NCBI RefSeq assembly: GCF_016865365.1
Contig: NZ_AP024469.1
Location: 124,001-188,000 of the forward strand
Source: Geobacter sp. SVR
GTDB taxonomy: Bacteria > Desulfobacterota > Desulfuromonadia > Geobacterales > Pseudopelobacteraceae
Direction: 5' to 3'
Length of the DNA: 64,000 nt
Of this stretch, positions 34,509-42,595 are shown in pieces. A program made the position numbers and the translations under genes. Each line of letters starts with the position of its first letter. The stretch's first letter is position 1. Under the pieces are notes generated by a model, which had not been told where the DNA came from, made no database searches, and worked only from the letters and a program-made list of their open reading frames with translations.

Positions 34509-34778
34509 CTACGAGGGGGGAAGTAGGCGCCAGGCGGTGATGATTCTTGGCGAACCATTTACCAGGCGGGCCACGACGAAAACCCCCTTGTACCTGAATT
34601 TGAGTGGTTTCGTGTTGAGGAGAGGCAGAAGATGACGAACACCTTCGAGAGCTTCCAGAGGGATGTCACGTTCCAGAACCCGGTTGGCTCCGTGCAACGA
34701 GAAGTTGACATCATTCACAGCAGCATCAGACGGGCCAGTCTCCTCTTCCGTATAAATGGCAATGGTTGGCTCCGTCAT
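34509..34778 (-). CDS. DUF4258-like small protein
   Basis: 89 residues from ATG 34778 (GGAGGAGG 7 nt upstream; overlaps the previous stop by 4 nt). The core NFSLHGANRVLERDIPLEALEGV, then FRYKGVFVVARLVNGSPRIITAW follows the H-A-x-x-R-x-x-E-R pattern and terminal strands of DUF4258/RelE-like small toxins. No antitoxin gene sits beside it, so the similarity is only suggestive. Confidence 0.55.
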   Translation of the reverse strand: MTEPTIAIYTEEETGPSDAAVNDVNFSLHGANRVLERDIPLEALEGVRHLLPLLNTKPLKFRYKGVFVVARLVNGSPRIITAWRLLPPS

Positions 34779-34975
34779 CCTCGCACCTCCTCCCACCCCA
34801 CAGGACGAACCTGAGGTTCAGGCGCTGCTGCGGCAATCATGAACATGAAAAGCATGGCCGCGATCAGCAACAGTGAGGCGATGGCATGCAGGGCCTCTTT
34901 CAGGTCTTCATGCCTTTTCTCACTTGAGAAGGATTTAAGGTCGGGGGGCAACGTGCCGGTACGATAGATTTTCAT
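34775..34975 (-). CDS. Small single-pass membrane protein
   Basis: 66 residues from ATG 34975 (AGGAG 7 nt upstream). An N-terminal basic part is followed by one strong transmembrane helix ALHAIASLLLIAAMLFMFM and a short tail. Co-translated with the DUF4258-like gene. Unknown role. Confidence 0.55.
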   Translation of the reverse strand: MKIYRTGTLPPDLKSFSSEKRHEDLKEALHAIASLLLIAAMLFMFMIAAAAPEPQVRPVGWEEVRG

Positions 34976-35058
34976 CAGGAATCTCCTTTCAATGGGGGCG
35001 CACGCCTCCAAGAATGGAGATTTCCCATGGGGAGCGTAACGCCCCCTTGTGGGGTTGG
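34976..35058 (-). promoter_or_regulatory. Covarying leader 9: anti-Shine-Dalgarno switch
   Basis: Outer stem GGGGGCGTTACGC / GCGTGCGCCCCC (about 11 pairs). Inside it, GGAAATCTCC can pair with the ribosome-binding site GGAGATTCC (9 pairs, one bulge). Again the SD flank differs from the other leaders, and the antisense follows. Confidence 0.62.
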
Positions 35059-35059
35059 A

Positions 35060-36034
35060 TCAGGCCGCCTGTGCTGCGAGCGGCATGAATGGTTTGATTT
35101 CAAGCTTCAGAAAGCCAGATTTCGGTTTCGTGACTTGATCATAGATATCCGGATACGAGTTCTTCAGCTTCTTGCCGTCGACGATTACCGAGTCTGACAC
35201 TGATGTGACATTAACAAGGATACCGTCCGAAGCCCCTTTATACGCACCATTCACAAAAGTGAGGATGTCGTTTTTCAGAACTTCCAGACGAGTGTCGAGA
35301 GCTTTTTTCTGCTCGTTCAATTCCAGGTATGCTTTGCTGGCTTGATGGATTTCCGGAGGAAGTTCCATATCAGCCACATGCGAAGGGCAATCCTGGCGAA
35401 ACGAGCAATAACCGCAGAGAATGCCTGGTTCCGTTTTAGGTGCACACTCGCCTCGCGTTGCCGAAAGGATGTGCTGAGCTTTTTCCATAAGCTGATTAAA
35501 CACCAGCTTGTTGGGTGCATAGTTATTGAATTCCCGGTATGTTCCAGCATTGAGGTCAACCACTAGAATTGATCCGCCGATTTGCACTTCCGGATCGAGG
35601 GTGAGTTGCAGCAGGCCCATCTGGACATGCAGCTGATCCACCCAGGATGCGTAAGGTTCATCGGGGATGCCATCGGTCGACTTCATCTCCACGATGTGCA
35701 GCCTTTTAGTCTGCCGGTTCGCATAGAACAGAAAGTCAATGTGACACCTGATTTCAGGGATGTCCGGGTGACGTACTTCGACTTCTTCCTCGAAGAGGGC
35801 GCCGCCAGTCTTGAAAAACTCGGCATACATGGCTTGCGCAGCATGGCCACGGGAAAAGCGCAGGAGTGTCGAGATGTCGTGACTGGACGGGCATTGTTTG
35901 CCGAGAGCCGCTTTACGTGGGCAGCCGGCAATGTCGGAGGCTCCGACGTATCCGGTACGGTCACCAAGATGTGATGATTGTTTCTGCTGATGGGTCGGAA
36001 TAGCACGTCCCAGAAATGCAGCGAGTTTGCTCAT
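35060..36034 (-). CDS. Cas4/RecB-like PD-(D/E)xK exonuclease with Fe-S cysteines
   Basis: 324 residues. The N-terminal GCPRKAALGKQC gives the first Cys of an Fe-S site. The nuclease core follows: LRFSRGHAAQAMY, CHIDFLFY (Asp), HIVEMKSTDG (E-x-K) and DQLHVQMGLL (Q-motif). The C-terminal CGYCSFRQDCPSH supplies three more Cys. This is the Cas4/AddB layout. It lies between SSB, a possible annealing protein and membrane genes, so a recombination or end-resection job for the element is likely. AAGGAGACAGCC precedes the ATG. Confidence 0.82.
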   Translation of the reverse strand: MSKLAAFLGRAIPTHQQKQSSHLGDRTGYVGASDIAGCPRKAALGKQCPSSHDISTLLRFSRGHAAQAMYAEFFKTGGALFEEEVEVRHPDIPEIRCHIDFLFYANRQTKRLHIVEMKSTDGIPDEPYASWVDQLHVQMGLLQLTLDPEVQIGGSILVVDLNAGTYREFNNYAPNKLVFNQLMEKAQHILSATRGECAPKTEPGILCGYCSFRQDCPSHVADMELPPEIHQASKAYLELNEQKKALDTRLEVLKNDILTFVNGAYKGASDGILVNVTSVSDSVIVDGKKLKNSYPDIYDQVTKPKSGFLKLEIKPFMPLAAQAA

Positions 36035-36046
36035 GGCTGTCTCCTT

Positions 36047-36211
36047 TCAAATCAGAAACGGCAGGGTCCCGACTGCGGTGAGCAGGGAACCGAAAATAAC
36101 ACCGGCAATGATTCTGGTGACATCGATGCTGATCTGTCGCTCCTTAATGGGCGCATAGACCGGTATCTGACAGCCTTTGATTGTTACGTGTTTGATGATG
36201 TGGGTAGTCAT
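36047..36211 (-). CDS. Small membrane protein (54 residues)
   Basis: ATG 36211 with AAGGAGAC upstream. The C-terminal half is one hydrophobic segment, TRIIAGVIFGSLLTAVGTLPFLI. Unknown function. It is preceded by the best-paired leader of the set (12 positions) and precedes the Cas4-like gene by 12 nt. Confidence 0.5.
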   Translation of the reverse strand: MTTHIIKHVTIKGCQIPVYAPIKERQISIDVTRIIAGVIFGSLLTAVGTLPFLI

Positions 36212-36300
36212 GATCTTGTCTCCTTGTCTGTGGGTTGTACCCGGCAGAGGAGACAAGACACCCCCGGTAGGGAGAAAGTCGTTGTCTCCCTGCTGAGGTA
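36212..36300 (-). promoter_or_regulatory. Covarying leader 10: anti-Shine-Dalgarno switch
   Basis: Segment 1 GGGAGACAAC (fwd 36281-36290), segment 2 GTCTTGTCTCCT (fwd 36248-36259), segment 3 AGGAGACAAGAT (fwd 36213-36224). Segments 2 and 3 pair over 12 positions with one wobble; segments 1 and 2 pair over 8. Confidence 0.75.
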
Positions 36301-36335
36301 GGTTGTGAGTGAGGTTCAGTCTGTAACGTCAGGTG

Positions 36336-37292
36336 CTACCGGTACTGCCAGCATTTGCCCTTGCCGTCCCATTTGAAACCGTGGTCTTTCAGCCATTGGC
36401 GGGCTGAGGTGTCGTTGAAGTCCGGGAAGGCGGAGATCTCCGATTCATCTGAGGAGAGTTCCATTCTGATTCCCTTAGCCGTCAGATACCCGATGATCTC
36501 GGAAGTCGAAACTGGTTCGGCTCCGTGGGATGATGGGGTGCTGTCCGGTTTGTGACCCTGCGAAGTCCCGGAGGTAGTGCTGGTAGTGCCGGCACTGTTT
36601 CCCCCGTTGTGTTCCGTCTGTCCATAAAGGTCAGGATCTTCCTCGATGTCCTGGGTGAATATGTCCGAGGCTGCGGTTGAGGTAAGTACTGCATCCACCA
36701 AGCCGCGTTTCTTGGCCATCTTGAGACACGTGTTATAAAAATCTGCGGGATTATCGTGCTCCACCTTTTCTCCCTGGCGAGCGATCTTCCAGTTGCCGCT
36801 GTCATCCTTTTTTGCGCTGAAGCCGCGTCCACCAATGATCTCCTGAGCCAATGCCGGGTTCTCCTTGCGAAGATCCCAGTACTCCCTCGGTACCGGCTTA
36901 TTTGTCAGTTCAACTGGCCCGACACGGAAACGATACTTGCTTTCCATGGTCGAACATGAACCGACACCTGTACCGAGACGCTGGCCTGCCGGTGAGTAGA
37001 GCGTCACCTTGATGCGATACTCACGATGGCCGAGATGCAGGTCGATGGTTTCCACTTCCACGTCGTTTGCCAGCCTGAAGGTAAGCATGAGCTTTTCGGC
37101 ACCCGGTTTGAGAAGAACTGCTTTGTCTCCGCAGCCGGGAATGGTGCCGTAGTGCTCGCCTGATTTCATGACGTCACGCATGACGTATTGAATCAGGTTT
37201 ACCTGGGCCTTCAGTTCACTGATGTTGACGGCGTGGTGAGTGAGGGATGAAGCGGTGGGACTGATGGGAATGATTTGAGCTGGTGCATGCAT
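36336..37292 (-). CDS. Element-borne DNA metabolism protein, possible annealing/recombination role
   Basis: 318 residues. Residues ~25-200 show KAQVNLIQYVMRDVMKSGEHYGTIPGCGDKAVLLKPGAEKLMLTFRL, a pattern widely seen in phage and plasmid proteins next to SSB and exonuclease genes. A Ser/Thr/Gly-rich linker (NSAGTTSTTSGTSQGHKPDS) and a C-terminal module with a W-rich end (ARQWLKDHGFKWDGKGKCWQYR) follow. Neighbours are SSB upstream and a Cas4-like nuclease downstream, as in single-strand annealing modules; the annealing role is inferred from context only. Confidence 0.55.
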   Translation of the reverse strand: MHAPAQIIPISPTASSLTHHAVNISELKAQVNLIQYVMRDVMKSGEHYGTIPGCGDKAVLLKPGAEKLMLTFRLANDVEVETIDLHLGHREYRIKVTLYSPAGQRLGTGVGSCSTMESKYRFRVGPVELTNKPVPREYWDLRKENPALAQEIIGGRGFSAKKDDSGNWKIARQGEKVEHDNPADFYNTCLKMAKKRGLVDAVLTSTAASDIFTQDIEEDPDLYGQTEHNGGNSAGTTSTTSGTSQGHKPDSTPSSHGAEPVSTSEIIGYLTAKGIRMELSSDESEISAFPDFNDTSARQWLKDHGFKWDGKGKCWQYR

Positions 37293-37385
37293 CTGTCTGT
37301 CTCCTTGTCTGTGGGTTGTGTCCGACAGAGAAGACAGACCAATCCCTTGGGGGATTTGGTAATGTCTCCCCGTAGGACTGTTGCG
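37293..37385 (-). promoter_or_regulatory. Covarying leader 11: anti-Shine-Dalgarno switch
   Basis: Segment 1 GGGGAGACATTACC, segment 2 GGTCTGTCTTCTC, segment 3 GGAGACAGACAG. Segment 2 pairs with 3 through GTCTGTCT/AGACAGAC (8 bp perfect) and with 1 through GTCTTCTC/GGGGAGAC (approximate). Confidence 0.65.
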
Positions 37386-37405
37386 TTGTGGTTGCTGGTT
37401 GTTAC

Positions 37406-37825
37406 CTAGAACGGATCGGTGTCATCGTGCGGAATGTCCTCATGTGCCTGGCTGCTTGATGGCTGGTCGTCACTCCCGTCAGGAATGCTGCCAGTCTTGC
37501 TACCCAGCATAAGAAGCTTGTCGCCGATGATCTCAGTTGTGTAGCGATCCTTACCGTCCCGATCTTGCCATTTGCGGGTCTTGAGTTTGCCGTCGAGGTA
37601 GACACTCTTTCCTTTCGACAGGTACTCGCCAGCTACTTCTGCGAGACGTGCATAGAGAACGATGTTGTGCCACTCGGTCCGGATCTCCCAATCGCCGTTT
37701 TTGTTCTTTACCTTCTCACTGGTCGCGAGTGAAAAACTTGCGACAGCGGTGCCTCCTGGTGTGTACCTGATTTCAGGATCACGACCCAGGTTGCCGATGA
37801 GTTCCACGCGGTTCAGACTTGCCAT
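37406..37825 (-). CDS. ssb: Single-stranded DNA-binding protein
   Basis: 139 residues, ATG 37825 with AAGGAGG 4 nt upstream. The OB fold is typical: [52 protein letters not shown] and [17 protein letters not shown]. The acidic tail ends DDTDPF, close to the DDDIPF tip used to recruit partner proteins. Mobile-element SSBs coat transferred DNA and may dampen the SOS response. Preceded by leader 12. Confidence 0.93.
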   Translation of the reverse strand: MASLNRVELIGNLGRDPEIRYTPGGTAVASFSLATSEKVKNKNGDWEIRTEWHNIVLYARLAEVAGEYLSKGKSVYLDGKLKTRKWQDRDGKDRYTTEIIGDKLLMLGSKTGSIPDGSDDQPSSSQAHEDIPHDDTDPF

Positions 37826-37915
37826 ACTGCCTCCTTGTTGGTTTTCCCGAAACAAAGAGACAGATGTCTGTCCCGGAGGGAGAGAACAAAAAGTCTCCCG
37901 GTCGGGATGTGGTGA
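37826..37915 (-). promoter_or_regulatory. Covarying leader 12 (ssb): anti-Shine-Dalgarno switch
   Basis: Segment 2 CTGTCTCTTTGTT (fwd 37851-37863) pairs over 13 positions, with two wobbles, to segment 3 AACAAGGAGGCAG (fwd 37827-37839), masking the whole ssb ribosome-binding site. Upstream, GGGAGAC can compete for GTCTCTT. Confidence 0.75.
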
Positions 37916-38344
37916 GAATATCCGCCGCTTACAAGGCTTGTCGCGGATTTTGAACAACAAAAAACCCACTCCGGCCATTGCCAGAACAGGTCACTGTTCT
38001 TCGTGATTATTGGTTGTCAGAGGCACGCGCTACATTGATGGGCGCACCTACAGGTTGGATTCAAGTCGTATTTCCCATACGACTGATCGAGGAAGACATA
38101 AGTCATTCCTGATGTCATCCGGAAAGGGGCAACTGCGGCCTTGTCTTTCCAGGTAGTTCATCCCTGCCGGGGGCATTTCTTCTTCGGGCTATCCGAAAAA
38201 GTCTATCCGGGGCTCAAAGGCCACACGGAGTCTCTTGAAAGAGTCTATAATACTGAAACGCTATCGATATTCCTCTTACAAGTCAAGAGGATTCACCCGG
38301 GACGACCCATTTGGCATCGTCCCGGTTCGACTGAAACAGAGTAA
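37916..38344. other. Intergenic region between ssb and the tra operon
   Basis: No gene found on either strand. A strong hairpin, CGGGACGA...TCGTCCCG (about 38299-38330), lies near the end of the tra transcript; it lacks a T-run. The rest has no repeat I can support and probably contains the ssb-operon promoter. Confidence 0.5.
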
Positions 38345-38746
38345 TCATTTCTTGCCGGTTTCTACCCCAGGGACTGCCTGCTTCTCCTGCTTTTTGAAGG
38401 GGTGATCGAAGCCCCGGGGCGGCTTGTACGTGTAGTCGAGCAACTGGCACATTTCGGCATTCATGAGGTTGAGTTCTTCCTTGATCCGCCGGCTCCGGTC
38501 GATGTAGCTCTTCACTACCTCAAATGTCAGGGAATCCCTCCTCCCCATGTTCATCCGCATCTGGTAGACGAGATTATCGTTTGAGTTGAGAATGTTGATA
38601 AAGTCGCCGGTATCACGAGCGCGACAGAAAACAACACTTGTATCGTCCCGTTTCGCATTCTCCAGCTTTCTCGCCTGCCAGTCGACTTTCTTGGAAGCAG
38701 GAGGGGTGCTGTTACCCTTATCCGCCTTGGTATTCTTGTCTGCCAT
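38345..38746 (-). CDS. Hypothetical protein at the end of the tra operon
   Basis: 133 residues, basic N-terminus (ADKNTKADKGNSTPPASKK), then VVFCRARDTGDFINILNSND and a helical VVKSYIDRSRRIKEELNLMNAEMCQLL. No signal peptide. GGGAGG precedes the start. Lies 21 nt after traH. Unrecognised; probably a conjugation accessory. Confidence 0.5.
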   Translation of the reverse strand: MADKNTKADKGNSTPPASKKVDWQARKLENAKRDDTSVVFCRARDTGDFINILNSNDNLVYQMRMNMGRRDSLTFEVVKSYIDRSRRIKEELNLMNAEMCQLLDYTYKPPRGFDHPFKKQEKQAVPGVETGKK

Positions 38747-38767
38747 AATTCCTCCCTTTCATTGTTG

Positions 38768-40252
38768 TTAGATTCTGCCGGTCGCCCTCATGGCGATTCC
38801 TTTGCCGAACCGGTCTGATAATTCCGAAAACACTGTGTCGTCGAATTTCTTCATATTCTGGACGATCATTTCCACCGCATTGATCTCAGAAGCTGCATTG
38901 GCGTAACTCTGCTGGGCAACGCTCAGAAGTTGCAGCGTCTTTTCCTCAAGCGTCTGGATATGCTGCATACCTTCGCCGAGGAGTGCCAACTGGCAGGTCT
39001 CCGGCGAAGCCCCGGCTTTATTACCCTTCTGGGTAGACATGATGTTGCGGGCCATCTCCTGCAACTGGACTGCACGCCCAAACAGGTCGAGCAGCATGTA
39101 GTAGCCGTAGGCCCGGGCGGTCAGTTCTGCCAGTTTGCCGATGACCTCACCCTCGGTATTGGTGGCAGTGGCATTCTTGAGGATCAGCCCGACCGACAGC
39201 GGCGTACTCTTGAGGAACGCCTCCTCGTCGGCGGTAAGGGCGGTTTTCGATTTGATCTTGGTGGCGATGGACTGCATCTTGCCGGCCACGTAGACCATCA
39301 GGTTCTTGTTGGCATCGGTGATGTCAGCACAGGCCCCGGCAGTATCCCGTCCCTGGGCGGAGCCACTGATGAAGGAATCGAAGCTGTTGTTCTTGTCGCA
39401 CGGAGGAATGTACTGGGCCTGGTAGGTGGTACCGGTCGTTGCCGGGTTCTGGATGACCACATCGCCGATGAAGCCACGCACCAGTTTGACGTACTCGCTG
39501 CTCATCCCTTTCTTGCCGGCCAGATTCTCCAGAACCGATCCATCTCCGAAGACCTGCAGAACTTCGGTCGGGCAGCCGGCAGTGGCACTGGTGGCCGAGG
39601 TCTGGGTCGTACCGGGAACGCCAGGCTTGTTGCCAGCATTGGTCTTCTGTTCACTCTCGAAAAGCTTGCTTACATCCTGATAGAGATCCTTGGCGCCACT
39701 CGACACCATGAAGTCGGTCTGGGCTGTTTTCATCTCTGCCTTCAGACTGTCGGACATGACCGACGAAAACGGACTGGCAGCAGTTGCCACCAATGCCTTG
39801 GCCGCCTTGCAATCGTTCAACTGCAGCGAGTTAAGCCGGTCGGTGATCGCTTCGAGGGTTTTGATGGTATCGGCAACCTGGGGCGCCAGGGTCTTCAGGG
39901 CGATGTCGAAGGCAGCCGCCGGAGCTGCCGACAGGATATTCTGGAGCTTCTGGACCAAGTAATCCACGTTCAGAAACGAGAAGCCGCCGAGAAACATGTC
40001 GATTCCGCCGCAACCGGACTTCAACTTGGGCAGTGAGGCCGTGAACAGATGGTCATCGGTGTTTGCCCACCGTGCAGAGAAACTGCCGCCAGTGTAGTAG
40101 CCACGCTTTGATCCTTCATAATAGCTGGGCGAAGTTGAGCTTTTCTGCTGCACCCAGTCATCGACCCAGCCAGACCAGGAAAGTGCCGGGTTCAAGGCAA
40201 TGGTTGCCGCCAGGCAGGCAGCGATGGTTCGGGTCATAACGGTTCGTTTCAC
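38768..40252 (-). CDS. traH: TraH, F-type conjugative pilus assembly protein
   Basis: 494 residues from GTG 40252 (AGAGGTG upstream). The N-terminal signal peptide TIAACLAATIALNPALS is followed by a Trp-rich mature start. TraH landmarks are CGGIDMFLGGFSFLN, PAAAFDIALKTLAPQVADTI, and a C-terminal coiled region. TraH acts in the periplasm/outer membrane with TraF and TraG for pilus extension and mating-pair stability. Confidence 0.85.
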   Translation of the reverse strand: MKRTVMTRTIAACLAATIALNPALSWSGWVDDWVQQKSSTSPSYYEGSKRGYYTGGSFSARWANTDDHLFTASLPKLKSGCGGIDMFLGGFSFLNVDYLVQKLQNILSAAPAAAFDIALKTLAPQVADTIKTLEAITDRLNSLQLNDCKAAKALVATAASPFSSVMSDSLKAEMKTAQTDFMVSSGAKDLYQDVSKLFESEQKTNAGNKPGVPGTTQTSATSATAGCPTEVLQVFGDGSVLENLAGKKGMSSEYVKLVRGFIGDVVIQNPATTGTTYQAQYIPPCDKNNSFDSFISGSAQGRDTAGACADITDANKNLMVYVAGKMQSIATKIKSKTALTADEEAFLKSTPLSVGLILKNATATNTEGEVIGKLAELTARAYGYYMLLDLFGRAVQLQEMARNIMSTQKGNKAGASPETCQLALLGEGMQHIQTLEEKTLQLLSVAQQSYANAASEINAVEMIVQNMKKFDDTVFSELSDRFGKGIAMRATGRI

Positions 40253-40292
40253 ACTGACACCTCTTTTCTCTGTTGCTGTAGGACCAGTAGAC

Positions 40293-41132
40293 TCATGGCC
40301 GCTCCGTTTCCTGAAGACGACGTTTCTTCACATCGAAACTGCCTCCCTTCTGAAATTCGTAGAGCGAATATTCCTCCGGAGAGATATCCCCCTTCAGGAG
40401 CCGTACGGCCCGGTATGCCTTGTCTTCGATCTCGTCGGCGGAAATGACGCCTGCCGAGACCGGCAGATAATCCTGATTTCCCTTCTGGATCAGGATCAGG
40501 GTCGGCGTGATCTCCACGCTGAATTTGGCGGCGAGTCCCGGGTTCTCAGCGATATTGACCTTCTTCACGGTCCAGCCAGTCTCGTTGGTGAACCAATCAA
40601 GGATGCGGGATTGCTCATCGCAGTAGCTGCAGTCAGAGCGCTGGAAGTAGATCAGGGCAAAGTCATCCCGGCTGTCCCGCAAGATACGCTGCCGCTCCTC
40701 ATTGATCTGGGAGATCCGGGCCAGGTTGCCGGGGGTGGTGATCGGGTAATCCTTTTTCGTGGTCAACTCCGGGTACTTCTGCCAGACGAACTGTGCCACG
40801 TTGGAAAAAGCCAGCGCCTTCTTGCGGGCGATTTCCTGGACCTCGAAGTACTCCTTCACATTTTCTTCGCTCGGCTTCTGGACAGCCTTCTTCTTCAACG
40901 CCTCGGCGAACTCCTGGAACTGGTCTGGATGCATCTCCCAAACCTGCTCATAAGAATAATCCTTGAGCGATGGCGTACTCTTGGGCGGCTTTTTCTTCTT
41001 TTCCTGCTTTTCCACCTGCTTCTCAGGTTCTTTTTGGTACCACCACCAGCCCTTGGCCGAGTCGGCATAGTAGCCGGCAGAAGCGGTGGTCACGGAGAGT
41101 TGGAGAATAGAGGCCAGTATCAGTCTCCTCAT
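40293..41132 (-). CDS. TraF-like periplasmic thioredoxin-fold protein
   Basis: 279 residues. Signal peptide (LILASILQLSVTTASA), WWWYQKEP, a Lys-rich linker, and a thioredoxin fold ALIYFQRSDCSYCDEQSRIL with C-x-x-C intact. F TraF lacks this motif while related elements keep it, so this copy may be an active oxidoreductase for TraH and other Cys-containing Tra proteins. Start overlaps the previous stop by 4 nt. Confidence 0.85.
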   Translation of the reverse strand: MRRLILASILQLSVTTASAGYYADSAKGWWWYQKEPEKQVEKQEKKKKPPKSTPSLKDYSYEQVWEMHPDQFQEFAEALKKKAVQKPSEENVKEYFEVQEIARKKALAFSNVAQFVWQKYPELTTKKDYPITTPGNLARISQINEERQRILRDSRDDFALIYFQRSDCSYCDEQSRILDWFTNETGWTVKKVNIAENPGLAAKFSVEITPTLILIQKGNQDYLPVSAGVISADEIEDKAYRAVRLLKGDISPEEYSLYEFQKGGSFDVKKRRLQETERP

Positions 41133-42595
41133 TCTTTGCCCTCCGCCTGCTTTGGTCTGATGTCCTTGACTATTTTTCTCAAGACCGGGGGTTTGGTGCT
41201 TTCCAGTTCAGAGGTGAGCACACCAAAAGCATCGACCCGGAACGGGATCAGGAGTTTGTTGAATGACTTATCGTTATTCGACACGATGGAAGCATTCGTT
41301 GTGTAGTAAGCATTGGTCATGAGCTCCGTGGCAATGGCATCTCTGGAGGCACTCAGTTCCCAGACGACAGTATGGAGAAGATTACGTTTGGTTTCTTCAT
41401 CAGCATCAGCCACCAGAACCATGGGATCGTTATCGCTTACCTGATGGATCACCTGCCAAAGCGCTTCTGGCTTCACATAGACCAACCCGTTCGGCAGAGA
41501 AACCGCCTGCCATTTGACCCCGGACGACGTTTTCTCCACCTGATTGATCAATCCGTGGATGCCACCAAGGATCGCATCGGCATTGAACCATGCAGGAAGC
41601 TTTATCTTCTGGGGAACGTACTTTCCCGATTCTGGAGACCCGAGCGGGTGATCCCATTCCTGCGAAATTTTTTCTGTAGCGACAGACACATCAGGTTGTG
41701 GCAGTGACTCAGCTATTGGCAGCGAACTTTCTTCGGAAGCCTTCACCTGCGCCATCTGCCCAAGAAAAGCCCCCATCTCATCATTACGAGACTCCTGGTC
41801 ACACCGTTTCAAACAGGCCGTGAGAGGGTTGTTCGGCGTTATCTGGTGATGGTTGCGGATGATGCTGTCGAGTTCATCCCTGTTTGACAGCGCAACGTAT
41901 TCCGGAATGCTCGCAAGTATGATGAGCGCTATTTGCGGATGATCTGCAGTCGAATAATACTGGCTGTGGAAAGAGGGAATTTTCCCGATGTCATGCGCCA
42001 GTGACACGATGAGGATCGTAGGTAGCATGATTCTTTCAGAGTTCTTTTCTACAAACTTGCGGGCAACCCCCAGGGAATGCCGATAGAGCGGTACGGTAGC
42101 CAATTGGGCAAGAGCTGCTGCCCCGTACGCCGAATCCGGATCAGATATCTGCTTGCCGACAGCTGCATATTTCTTGATTCCGACAACCGATGGGCATGTA
42201 CCTTCCGAGTCGAGGATCTTAAGCAGATAGACGATCACAGTCTTGCGTTTCCCATTGATAAGCGTTTCCGGTTCCACAATGTCCCTGTAGAACTCTTCAA
42301 TCTCCGAATGCCGAAATGTCGGTCGTGGAAATGCGGCTTCTTCCTCCTGTTTTGGAGTAGGTTCTCGCCAGAGTCGAGACAGATCAGTGAAGTGAACAAC
42401 ACGGCCTGTCCATACTGAAGATACCGTGGCGAGGTCGGTGCATGGCAGGTCATCATCCGGTTCCAGTTCCGAAATTGACAGTGGAACCCACGGTTCTTGC
42501 TCTACTTCAGCCGGACGCCTGGTTAAAATTCGCCACAGGTTGTAAGTGACCATCAGGAAACCGATAACGCCACAGCAGTAGAGCAGGATTATCAT
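41129..42595 (-). CDS. Membrane-anchored HD-domain protein, MOBH relaxase-like
   Basis: 488 residues. One N-terminal transmembrane helix (IILLYCCGVIGFLMVTYNLW) precedes an HD-type metal site: VPLYRHSLGVARKFV, LIVSLAHDIGKIPSFH and DSIIRNHHQI. The TraI_2/MOBH relaxase family has a related HD core, and this gene overlaps the coupling-protein gene by 4 nt, the usual traI-traD arrangement. It is shorter than typical MOBH relaxases (~700+). It could be the relaxase or an HD phosphohydrolase derived from one. Confidence 0.55.
   Translation of the reverse strand: MIILLYCCGVIGFLMVTYNLWRILTRRPAEVEQEPWVPLSISELEPDDDLPCTDLATVSSVWTGRVVHFTDLSRLWREPTPKQEEEAAFPRPTFRHSEIEEFYRDIVEPETLINGKRKTVIVYLLKILDSEGTCPSVVGIKKYAAVGKQISDPDSAYGAAALAQLATVPLYRHSLGVARKFVEKNSERIMLPTILIVSLAHDIGKIPSFHSQYYSTADHPQIALIILASIPEYVALSNRDELDSIIRNHHQITPNNPLTACLKRCDQESRNDEMGAFLGQMAQVKASEESSLPIAESLPQPDVSVATEKISQEWDHPLGSPESGKYVPQKIKLPAWFNADAILGGIHGLINQVEKTSSGVKWQAVSLPNGLVYVKPEALWQVIHQVSDNDPMVLVADADEETKRNLLHTVVWELSASRDAIATELMTNAYYTTNASIVSNNDKSFNKLLIPFRVDAFGVLTSELESTKPPVLRKIVKDIRPKQAEGKE

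Noticed and set aside
38299-38330. Hairpin CGGGACGA/TCGTCCCG as a terminator
   Set aside because: Strong stem but no T-run on either strand; kept only as a note in the intergenic entry.
38930-41306. Two long plus-strand frames (about 368 codons each) opposite traH and the traF-like gene
   Set aside because: Antisense shadows. The minus-strand frames have signal peptides, family motifs and ribosome-binding sites; the plus frames have neither motifs nor starts.
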